From: Oxytricha trifallax
Lineage: Eukaryota > Ciliophora > Spirotrichea > Sporadotrichida > Oxytrichidae
Direction: 5' to 3'
Length of the DNA: 64,000 nt
NCBI GenBank assembly: GCA_000711775.1
Contig: ARYC01017492.1
Location: 82,874 to 146,873, forward strand
Shown here: positions 47,878 to 58,519 of the stretch, piece after piece
How the letters are laid out: each line of letters opens with the position of its first letter
Position numbering within the stretch: the stretch's first letter is position 1
Notes under the pieces: model-generated
Seen by the model: the letters and a program-made list of their open reading frames with translations, nothing else
Database searches by the model: none
What the model was told of the DNA's origin: nothing
Translations under genes and position numbers: made by a program

Positions 47878-48545
47878 ATTATTGAAATAGATTTGAAATG
47901 GGAAAATTGAAAAATAAAACAAAGATGTTTTTTATAATTATATATAACAGCCAGTAATTAGGAGTGTTCTTAATTCTAATTTGAAGACATTAAATTAAAC
48001 AGTAATCTATTTTAAAATTAATTAATTAATATAGATTTAATATATTAAAAAGTGGTCAGGTGGTCTGATATAGTTTTTGGTGGTCTGGCCGGTTGTATGA
48101 CTCAGTTCTTACTAATGAAACCTTTTCAATGTCTCTTGTCTCAAGTCAAGTTTTTCAAGGATGTTCATTCTGAATTGGTAGAAGTTAGTATCTGGAAGAT
48201 AGACATCAGTAACAGCGCACACGAAGATATAGCTGCCAACATTATCGTTACTGAGAGGAGCTCCAGAGAATGTAAATGCGTTAGTAATTGAATCTCTAGC
48301 TGCGGTGCTGACCACCAAAGACCCCGGCCAGACCACCTGACCACCAAAAACTATATCAGACCACCTGACCACTTTTTAATATATTAAATCTATATTAATT
48401 AATTAATTTTAAAATAGATTACTGCTTAATTAAATGTCTTCAAATTAGAATTAAGAACACTCCTAATTACTGGCTGTTATATAATTATAAAAAAACATCT
48501 TTATTTCATTTTTAAATTTTCCCATTTCAAATCTATTTCAATAAT
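47878..48545. mobile_element. E2: short TIR element of the GTGGTC/Rep family
   Basis: 668 bp with inverted repeats of about 190 bp. The termini are ATTATTGAAATAGATTTG and complement. Inside each repeat are TAGGAGTGTT (shared with E1) and the cluster AGTGGTCAGGTGGTCTG. The unique centre carries the ORF fragment also found in E1. The cluster is identical to that of E3 over AGTGGTCAGGTGGTCTG. Confidence 0.8.
48112..48372 (-). pseudogene. E2 internal ORF fragment shared with E1
   Basis: The minus-strand frame reads through the inner repeat (VVWPGSLVVSTAARDSITNA, FTFSGAPLSNDNVGSYIFVC) to VYLPDTNFYQFRMNILEKLD, the segment conserved with E1. The upstream halves differ between E1 and E2. No family recognised. 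Confidence 0.45.
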
Positions 48546-49560
48546 ACTAAAATATACTAGCCGTTCCTTCAAGACAGAATTTCTAATATTAAGATGAAGA
48601 GATCAAACAAGAGAATTAAAAATAATCAATGTTTAATATATGAGTTGTCGTAAATTAATTAGTAACAAATTCATGAATCAAATATTATTTAAGTATTTTG
48701 ATTGTTCTATAAACCTGAAATATTTTAAAGTACTTGTCAATCATTCTTTGAATTGTTTGTTTGTCTACTTACTAAATATAAACTACAATGAAGTTGAAGT
48801 TCATTTAATTTGAAAATTAAAAAAAATCGAGCTGCCTTATCTTCATCCTGTACTTTGTTTTATTATGGCAAACACCTCCTCAATACAATATATTAGGGAG
48901 AGTAGGATGAGTTATACAATATTTCCCAGCCATATTATTAGGCTCGCTCCCACACTAACCTTGATATATGGACTCTCATATCCTTTCGTCTTTATTATAA
49001 TCATAGAGATGGCCAATGCACTTAAGGAACTTTGAGATATTTAATAAATTCTTAGATGTATAATATTCCTCTACCCTTCTATGGAAGCTGATACAGAGGA
49101 TTAGGGCAAGGTTCGTGAATCTTATGCCTTATAATTGTAACTAAATGTTACTTCATTTATAAGTCCATCCCTTTGCTCGTGATAGCGTATGGTTGAAATA
49201 TAGACTCATCATTTTATATAAGCTTTTGTTGATAATCGCCTGCTTTAATAACCTGCTTAAGTTTTGAAGTCTCTATTATTCGATATTCTCTATTTTGAGT
49301 TAATTGGAAAGACTTTTTGCTAAGCAATATTTTATTCCTAATTTAATGTAAAATTTCGTCAAGATGGTGGTTCTTAACTTGAATCTCGTATATTATTTAT
49401 TGAATAGCACCACCCTCTGCGATACTGATTTGTTCTGCAACTTCTTATGGTACTCTCATCCAGTAAAGAAAACCAAGTTATTCGTGATTAAGGTTAAAGT
49501 TGAAGTCATTTAATATGATGATTTATCCCTCCTCTCGCAGCCTGGTTGAAAACTTTCCTT
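48546..49560 (-). pseudogene. IS630/Tc1-type transposase, copy 3 (decayed)
   Basis: Minus-strand remnants. DESIFQPYAITSKGWTYK (about 49150-49210) is the first catalytic-aspartate region with the Trp typical of the superfamily. Near 48860-48910, YSPQYI followed after a frame slip by IEEVFAIIKQSTG is the third (Glu) region. The second aspartate is not clear. Multiple frame changes. It corresponds to the transposases at 2662-4420 and 39690-40760. Confidence 0.6.
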
Positions 49561-49732
49561 ACACAATTATACTTTAGATTCAAAAATTTAGCTATTTATT
49601 TGTAAGTGCAAAAGATTAAGTTGCAAATGTTAGGGTGAAGATTATTGTAACTTAATCAGAGTATTTTTATACTTTTTCCTCGTTATCGATTGTAACTTTC
49701 ATATTTATTATTAAAAGTTGAATGTTTTAATT

Positions 49733-51630
49733 ATTATTGATAAAGTATAATTGATTTGGGGAAATTCAAAAATAAAAATATAACTGTAATTATATATATA
49801 TATTTATTAACACAAATTAGATAAGCTTCTAATAGTAATTTGATATAGATTTAAATACAATTTATTAATAATTATATTTAATAAGTGGTCAGGTGGTCTG
49901 GCCAGGGCTTTTGGTGGTCTACGGTTATTATATTATAAATATCTGTTATAAATAGGACCGATGTGTAGATCATCTTAATACAGCGTTACCTCACTAGACA
50001 CCTCTCCTCTGTCTCTGACCACTGTCTCTGTGTACTCAAACGGCTGCATTCTTATCTTTCTGTTAGACTTGAAATCTCGAATGGAGGAACCGTACTACCA
50101 TTGGCAATGTTTAAGGGAATTCCTCCTCCCCACTTTAAGTCGGTATCTCGGATTGGCAGAGCAGTCATCTCGACTTGGAAGCATTGGCATCTTCGGGATC
50201 CATCTTTGATAAAGAGCAGAGTGTTTGATGTTATGACTATGAAGCATCCCATGTGTTTGTATTCCATGCCGCCGTACTTCTGCTCTATGGCCATCCCTTC
50301 ACCCTCCATCAACCGTTTCATTCCTGCAATCCCAGACTAACTAAATACCTTAGGAAGATTGAGCTCGTTCGTGATTAGTATTTGTGGCTCACCGGCCTTG
50401 CCTTTATTCATTGGGGGCGTGGAAATGCGAATAGGACTGTACGTATTGCTCGCACACGAATATCTCCTCCAGAATGCGAGTAATTTTAGTCTTTCCGGTA
50501 TTGGTGGGCCCGTATATCCACATGCTGTGAATCTTGCTGTTCTTGCGTCTTATTAGAAGCTCATAAAGTGCATTGAGAATGTGGAGGCAACCGAGTGCTT
50601 GTAGATCGGCATCCTTGGGGGGACTGGAGTCATCACCGTTTTTTTTAAGATCGGAAATGTATTCTTGAAGAGATGTTATTATTGGTACCCTCTCCTTAAT
50701 GGCGACACCGGACTTCTGGATCAATTGATCGGCGTAGTTCATTGAGCTGTATGCCTTGGCAATGGCTACTAACTGGGACACATCGCCTGAGTTCTTCCGA
50801 ATGAACTCCTCCTTTTACTGTGCTCCACTAAAAGCCTCTCGATCATGTAGTCATTGATAACATCGACAGCGCCTCTAGATCCGCGGTCCTGCATTTATGA
50901 TTCCTTCTCCCGCTTAGCATTCTCTTTTGCGATAAACTGCTCGTAATGGTGAGAGGGCCCGTATATTAGCTTTAGTCCATCCACTGTTGATGCAAACTGC
51001 TCGAATGAATTATGCCCGAGAAGCTTGGGGGTTAGTTCCAACTGTGCCATAATCGCCTTGCCTATGCGCTTCTTTTCAGTGAAGAATTGTTTATTTGCTC
51101 CGGTGGAATCAGTCTTGAAGCGATTGCAGAGGTAGTAAATCTTGTATAAACAATCGGTTTAGACCTTAATGTGACTGAAACCAGAAATATTACTCGTCAT
51201 CAAGCACTGGCACTGCTTCTTGAGGTCTCGGTGCCCTCATGCTGTATCTGTAAAAAGAATTAGTGGCGGTTGTGAGACATGATTATTACTATACTTACCG
51301 AGTCCTCCGCGCAGTTATAAGGTTACAATGGCTTCTCATTAGATTAAACTTTCATCTTAGTGGTCTCCGGTATGTTGCTGGAATTTAAGTGATCTACACA
51401 TCGGTAATATTTATAACAGATATTTATAATATAATTACGGTAGACCAACCAAAAGAGCTGGCCAGACCACCTGACCACTTATTAAATATAATTATTAATA
51501 AATTGTATTTTAAATCTAAATCAAATTACGATTTGAAGCTTATCTAATTAGTGGCAGTTAATAATATATATAATTACAGTTATATTTTTATTTTTGAATT
51601 TCTCCAAGTCAATTATACTTTAGCAATAAT
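49733..51630. mobile_element. E3: Rep/SF3-helicase-coding TIR transposon
   Basis: 1.9 kb with long inverted repeats. The outer part (about 150 bp) starts ATTATTGATAAAGTATAATT on the left, with GCT for GAT on the right. The inner part (about 49880-49975 and 51388-51482) has AAGTGGTCAGGTGGTCTGGC, then TTGGTGGTCTAC or TTGGTTGGTCTACC, a TTATAAATA...TTATAAATA pair and CCGATGTGTAGATCA. The interior is much GC-richer than the flanks and encodes a Rep-like protein on the minus strand. E1 and E2 share the termini and GTGGTC clusters. Confidence 0.85.
50000..51350 (-). pseudogene. Rep-like protein with superfamily 3 helicase domain (frameshifted)
   Basis: SF3 helicase motifs lie in order on the minus strand: Walker A GPTNTGKTK (about 50487-50511), a B-type ILITNEL (about 50361-50382) and motif C FIVITSN (about 50222-50240), followed by a basic RR loop. 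This is the arrangement of Rep proteins of small DNA replicons (CRESS-DNA, parvovirus-like). Upstream is a long region without a clear HUH endonuclease motif (KLLGHNSFEQFASTVDGLKL; HHYEQFIAKENAKREKE). A possible 51-nt intron (51248-51298) lies near the 5' end. Frame changes near 51115, 50835 and 50395 break the gene. Proposed role: replicating or mobilising elements with GTGGTC repeats. Confidence 0.75.
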
Positions 51631-52267
51631 TGATCATTTAAATTTACATGGATTTACTGATTTTTATATTTAAAAAAATAGAAAAGTATATAATTCAGGA
51701 TTAATAGAAGCATCAACTTTGGCAAATGTTAGTCTTGCACTTTCTAGATTATATTGCCCGGATTACCCTTAAAGAAATGTATATCAACAATATTATATTT
51801 ACAATTTTTATTCCGATTTCTGCTTATCCATCATTTGTGCAGAAATTTCCATTTCGAGGAAATTTCAACTTCTATAAATATTTATATATAATTTTTGCAA
51901 ATTTTACATAAAATGCTATTATATTTGTTTTATGATAATTATTGTTTGGGTAGTATATTATGTTTCTTTTTAGAGCTCAAAAACATAAAATTGCATTATA
52001 TTAGTATATGTCAGAATCGTAGGAATATTAAAATAACGCAAATATACGTTCATTTAAACATTCTAGTCTATGAATTTTTAATCAAGACTTTGTACAATTA
52101 AGTAAAATATCTTACACTGAATGCTTCGAAGTGATATATAATTTTGGCATAAATTACTCTGAAATATACTTGCTTTTTCTCACAGCATTTGAACCTCTGA
52201 GGATTTCTCCTTAACAAATGATGAACTCACAGTTCATGAAGAATATAACTTGTTTCTAGTAAATTGA
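51631..52267. other. AT-rich spacer
   Basis: No gene supported. Confidence 0.5.
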
Positions 52268-52672
52268 TATACAATTTTGGAGGTCGTCGGAACTATTGGG
52301 TTTTACAGGTCTCTGAAGTCAATAACAAGCCATAATACTATAGCGTAGCATTTATCATTCCAGTTAAATTCATTTTCATATTCGGAGGTTTATTAAAAAT
52401 CAGCATTACCCATGGGAGGATATATAAATAAAGAATTTTGTACTAATTTGAGATTGTCACCATTAAAAATGTTAATTAATGGCTCATTTATGAAGTTTCA
52501 AGACATGGATGATATAGCTCCATATACATCATTCCAGAAAACTGGTCTAAACATTAGGCAACTGGATGTTTTGGCTTAGTGGCAACTACAGATTAAGTTA
52601 TCTAACTTGAAGACGGAATACTTCAACTATTTTAATCCCATTAATTGCACTGTCTTCTTTCTATGGGATTGA
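52268..52672 (+). CDS. Uncharacterised coding segment, 3' end
   Basis: 134 open codons to TGA (52670-52672), with protein-like sequence (ILEVVGTIGFYRSLKSITSH, SALPMGGYINKEFCTNLRLS, MKFQDMDDIAPYTSFQKTGL, LAQWQLQIKLSNLKTEYFNY). The frame continues upstream of a TGA at 52265 as EDFSLTNDELTVHEEYNLFL, so an upstream exon or segment is likely. The best internal ATG is in PMGGYINKEF. No family recognised. Probably a macronuclear-destined segment. Confidence 0.5.
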
Positions 52673-54180
52673 TTATTAATCTTCTATTAATTTGCTATAT
52701 TTATAATTTTAATAAGTTAAATTTATTATTGAAATATAATAAATAAAGAAAGAAACTGAAGATGGAAATGAGGAAGTGCCTGTTCACTCACAAACAATAT
52801 AAGTTACAAAAAATATATATAATTAATTTTAGAGGTTGGTACTGTTAAGAATATATGCTTGGTTGAAAAAATACCTCACAGAGAGGACAAGAACTAATTA
52901 TAAAAAAATTTTGGCATATATATATGGATGTGTTTGATGGAAAGTGGTTTGGTAAGAAACCTGCTTTTGAATATTGATTTTCTTTTTTTCATAATTAGTT
53001 TTCCTTAATAATCATTTGCTTTTCTATTTATATTATACAATTCACTTTATTTTATCATAATTAGTCAGAGCAGCTTTCTGATAGCTGAACTTGTTCACAA
53101 CATTTGTGTTTATTGGTAATATGATGCCACTTAAATCATTTTGATTGTTTATTCAACAAAAATTGAATTTTCTTGTAATTTTTATTTATCATTTTTGGCT
53201 TTCGTTACTTTTTAATGCAAGAAGTTTATCATTTACACTCTAATGAATATTGCTCTCACTGCCTTTTCCATAATTAATCTTATGAGGTATAATAAATTTA
53301 TCTAGTTGCAATTAACTTTATTATTCCTGACACAGATTTGATTCAGAATTTTGATCCCATTTTTGATCTAATGTATTGGCAAAATAGTGGCAGTTTAAGT
53401 TGTTTCTGATCACTATTATTTTATTTAAAAACTGGGTTTAGGTAGGTTGTTGTTATCGTTTTAGTTATTTTAGTAATTTGGAATTAAATAGCTAGTTTTA
53501 AAAGTGATTATTATTGCATTAGTTAAAATACAAAAAAACTGATGTTTTTAATTCATATTTTTTTGAATAACTTTAATTTTGTAATAGATTAAATTGATTT
53601 CTAAAAAGATTAATATTCAAATCTAATATTGGAATATTTAGTGTATGATGTTTGCATTAATGAGGTTTTTTATCTTGAAACACCTGAATTTGAATTTTAT
53701 ATAACTGATCTAGCTCTAATTCGTGTATTTTCCATGTTTGGATAAGTATTTAGAGTTGCATTATTTTCTATAATGAGATATTCTCCTCCAACATAGGCAG
53801 GTGTTACTCAGGATTAAAAATGGGCTTATTTTAATTAAAAAAAGAAAAAATTAGCTAAAAAATATACTCTGTTTCATCAGTAAATAGTATGATTATTTGT
53901 AAGAGCATTTATATAAATGCGAGGATTATGAGAAATTAATCTTTTTCAAAAAAGTTTTCTTATTATAACATTTATATCACAATACAGAATCATAATAAAT
54001 AAGTATAAATTTAAAATCATTAAAAAAATTAAGTAAAAAAGAAAAAAATAAAATAGTTGTGTTTAATGTAGCTAAAAATGTCAAATAAAAATTTTTATTA
54101 AAAAATTTAAAAGGCTACATCACATCCCTAAAGATTTAAAATTGTCAAAATAAAGGAAAGAAAACTCTCTAATCACTATA
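52673..54180. other. AT-rich spacer
   Basis: No gene supported. Confidence 0.5.
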
Positions 54181-54189
54181 TTTAAAAAT

Positions 54190-55110
54190 AAGTGTAAATA
54201 AAGATGCGCATTTAATCAATTAGTAGGATTATAGAAAATAAACATTAAGATTTCTTCAAAACACCCTTAAAATATCGCATTAATAAAAAATTATTTCAGA
54301 GATTCATTAACAAATCTACAATTATATAGATTTTACACTTTTTAACGATCGAAAAATTTTAAAAATTACGAAATTATAAAACTAACACTTATATATGAAT
54401 TCTGCTTCTTTTCTGTGCCCTCCCCACTCTGAGAAGCAAGATATAAGTTCGCTATGGGAATCTTTTTTCATTAAAAGATTTAAACTTATGATAAAAAATA
54501 AATAATTTTTTCGTAATCAATGAAATTATACAAACACGAGCTTGAAGTGCATTAACTTGCTATATATGGCATCTAATTTTACACCTTAATTTTTATTTTA
54601 ATTTAAATTAAATTAATTTTTTGGTTTATTTGATTTGAATTTTAATTCATTTTTTGGACAAAATAATTTCTATAATTTTGAAAAGTGACATTTTAAAATT
54701 TCCATATGACCTCAAATAAATCACGTTTTGAAGAGAATTTAAATTAAATATTAGTTGTATTTTCTCAGATTTAAAAGATTTGTCCTTGGATGAACAAGGT
54801 AAAATTAAGAAAAGTAAAAATTTGATAAAAAAATATATGACAAATTTCATATATTATTGTGAACAATAGTGTTATGAAGGAATATTATTATTAAATTTTT
54901 ATTTTTCTTCTATACGTGACATTTGGAAGGTCATTTGAATATTTTGAAACGTTGGTTTTTTAAATTATATGAATTACAAATGTTACCCAAAAGTCATTTT
55001 AAATTCATATGAAAATCCAAATTTATTAATTTAAAAAAATAGATAAAAATATCGGTCTTCAATAAGAATCTCTGAATCATACTGGAAGATATTTTAAACA
55101 CTACAATGAG
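54190..55110. repeat. Dispersed repeat R1, locus c (both orientations)
   Basis: Starts with GATGCGCATTTAATCAATTA, shared with about 7495. Around 54640-54850 the unit runs in reverse; 54900-55110 runs forward (GTGACATTTGGAAGGTCATT, CATATGAAAATCCAAAT, ATCGGTCTTCAATAAGAATC), giving a loose fold-back arrangement. Non-coding and more diverged than locus a. Confidence 0.5.
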
Positions 55111-58100
55111 ATCTGCTAAAATTACTAAAAATTTATTATAATTTTTTTGATATCTGCTGGTTGAAATTTTTTATGAGATTTCATAATATTAATATTATTA
55201 TAAATCTTGAGAAATGTTTATATTCTTTAATTTAAAAGACATTTTTTCAAAATAAATATTTTATTTTTTATCTCAAAATTTGTTTTATTCTTTTATATGT
55301 TCTATTTTTCAATTATTAATGACGTTTATCATTTCTCATTTTGAAATATTACATTTTTCCATTCTTATTTTTTATTATTTTATAATAACTCTCATCTTGA
55401 TACTTCATAAACTATAAATTCTTTAATTTTTTTACTTAAAATCGATAAATATTCAACTGAATAATAAAATACTTTATATTATATTTTGTTTAATTTCTTC
55501 TTAAATTTGTCGATTCTATTTTTTTGTATTACTAATATACTATAATCAACCAGGTATATGCATAAAAACATTTATTTTATTTATTACATACTTTAAATGT
55601 TGCTTGGTTTTACATTTAGTTGTAATTCTTTATAATATTTTTATCAAAACATTTCTATCTAAGATTAATAAAGATTGACAAAATAAAATTATTTGTAACA
55701 TAAAACGATATGCATATAGATTTAAATTTTATTTTATTAATTGTATTAATAATTTTTGAATAATACCTGAGAAAAATTAATTAAATGAGACAGGTAGGCA
55801 GTTTAGCATATTTTTTAAGAAAATTGAAAAGGTTTGCTTTATTTATGATAAAAAATTAAGAGATAATTATAGTAATCATAGTGTAATATGCATTCATTTA
55901 ATACTCTTAGTTCAATATGTCATCTGCAAAAATTGGTGATTTCCGCTTAAAAAAATAAAAATTCACCAACATTTTTATTACAGTTTTAAGAGGACTATCA
56001 ATGATAAAGTATTAATAGGTTCTAACAGTAATGCCATGCTTAAGACTTTCTTATAAATATTAGAAATTTGTAAGCTATTTAAATAATTTATAACTTATAA
56101 TAATTCAATACAAAGGTAAAATAAATGAATATTTAAATAATAGATTTAGAGCTATAAATTTATTTGATAAAAGTATTTAACTAATATTATCTATAAGTAT
56201 TAACATTAATTTATCTTAGGACTACTTATATTTATATAGATTACTCTAGGAGAAGTTAAAGATAAGTAATAAGCAAAATTATATTGTGAAGAATAGAGAT
56301 TTTATATTTGATTTAGAATAAGAATATATTCTAAAGAAATTTATTTAATATTCTAAATCTAAAAGCTAGGATAAAAATATTTAAGAGCCTTATCTGTAAA
56401 ACATATCATTTAATGCATTGTTTAGAAATTCAGGCTAATCTTTGTTCGATTCTAATATCTCAATAAAACTCTAATAAAGCAATCTTTGCTGCTTTACTCT
56501 ATAAATTTGCAGCTTTAAGTAGTAATATAACACGTTTTTTAAACATATAGCTTTCTTTCAAAGATTGACTGTTTAATATCTATCGAATTAAGAATAAAAT
56601 ATAACACTTATTCAAATTTAGCATAACTTGAGGCTATTAAAGTTAATCATCGTTTACAACTAAATTTAACTTAAGGTTTATTAAGTATTGCTACTTATTT
56701 TGATAAGAAGTTTTTGAGAATATCAAACACATAAAATTATTTTTTAATTTTTTGAGAATTTCGATATCTTTTAGTAATATGCTGCTTATTTCAAATTCTA
56801 TCACATTATCCTCTATAATAAAACCTATTTCTTATCGATTCGATTATTTTTGTAATTACTTAATAAACAGACTTTGACAATTATTTTATGCGATAAACAA
56901 CCATGATTTATAAGCCTTTTTTATTTACTCTATCAAATGATGAAGTAGAAATAATAAATCTCTGTGTAGTATAATTAATTAATTAATTAATTAATAAATT
57001 AATACATTATAATGCATGAAAATTAATCAAAAATATAATATCTTCAATTTCTATTTAAAATATAAAGTTTGTTCAGTCTGTTAAATTCATTCAGAAAAAT
57101 TAGAGCTGTCTTTGAAAAACTATAACTAATATATTATCCAATTAAATATTTTTATCTTTTAGAATTTTAGTTTATTCTAAGTTTTAAGAAATCATTTAAA
57201 ATTTATTCATAAATATTTTCTGGAATTTTAACAATCTTATTGAAATTTAGTTTTTTTTATTTAAAATTTATGATACAATATATACACTAATCCTTGATGA
57301 TTATATAAGATTTAATTATAAAGAAGTATATATTGCACAATAAAATGGATTAAATAACATTTTTTAGCAATCAATTTGTTAATTTTAAATAATATCGTAT
57401 ATTCTCTCTGAATAGCAATTGCATATTATTCAACTTATTTCTATGTAAATTATCTTATTTTTTAGTAATCTTTACTATTACTTTATCATATTCGATTTAA
57501 TTGTTATCAATTTCTTATTCAGTTTCTTCATAACTATCTTTAATAAATACTTAGTTGTTATAGTATTTAAAATTGTTTTTTCTTCTTTCCCAATGTTTAC
57601 TGAAAATTAATATTTAATTCTTTACTGAACAAGCCAATTATAATCGGAAATTTGAATATTATTCTCAAATAATGGCATAAAATAATTATAAGTAATTGAA
57701 ATAATATACGTCCATTATATGCAGTGAACCTAGAAGAGAGAGAACATGGTTTGAATTTAACGATTTTAAACGTTGTTATTAATGCCGATCAATTTCTTTC
57801 TTCAACCTAGCTACTTTCACATGCGCATGCCTTATTTCTGATTATACTCAGTCTGTTGTCACTTATAAGTTGCAAAAATGAGCAGTGTCTCACCATCAAA
57901 ATGAATTCTACTGAACTAATTAGGTCAACTCCAAGAACCCTCTTTGATAAAAGGAAAAAGTTTTCAATAATATTAACTCGCTAAAACTCTTATACGACCT
58001 CTATTACTAATAAATACCCTCTATTTAGAGAATTATTATACTACTATGAATATTTATTTCATAACAAAAACCCTAATAAATTGCTAAAATAGTAGTATTA

Positions 58101-58499
58101 AGTAATGTTAAATATTTATTTCATAATTAACCATTTATGTATGAACTTCAATAATATGCAATTATTGTATATTTATTTTATTTGCATTATGCAACTTTGC
58201 TTTTATTTATAATTGATTTTATAAGTTTTTTATACAGATCAAGTTCAATGACAACCAGAGTGATAAAAGATGTTTAATTGGTAAATAGAGGTGACCGTTA
58301 AAATTAAAATATATTTTTATTAATTATTCTCATAATTATTATAATTTTGTCTAAGTTGCTTTTTAATAATTAAGTATAGAGCTACTCTACTAATACTACT
58401 ACTACTACTACAGGGCCTTAATACAGAATAAAAAAGCAACCTAAAATTTAAGTGATTTATTTCCTACTTAATAACATTAGTCTAATTAAATTTTATTTT
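55111..58499. other. AT-rich spacer
   Basis: Mostly featureless. One plus-strand frame is open from about 57790 to 58250 with a hydrophobic stretch (LFLIILSLLSLISC), but the composition after it is AT-driven and I do not call it a gene. A (TAC)n tract lies near 58394-58411. (TTAA)n lies near 56974-57000. Confidence 0.4.
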
Positions 58500-58519
58500 T
58501 AACTCCATTCCCCACTCAA

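Larger units (their letters stand above)
47270..49570. mobile_element. TBE-related element, copy 3 (partial, without MT-A70 gene)
   Basis: A 22-kDa-type gene (plus) and a convergent decayed transposase (minus) as in the elements at 1-4420 and 36276-40900, with element E2 inserted between them. No methyltransferase gene was found on the left side, where a different gene (45480-46533) lies. The boundaries are approximate. Confidence 0.55.

Noticed and set aside
50101-50556. Plus-strand open frames across the Rep gene
   Set aside because: They are shadows of the minus-strand Rep gene, which carries the SF3 motifs.
57790-58250. Long plus-strand frame open under the ciliate code with a hydrophobic segment
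   Set aside because: With only TGA as stop, frames of this length arise by chance in AT-rich DNA, and most of it is poorly protein-like.
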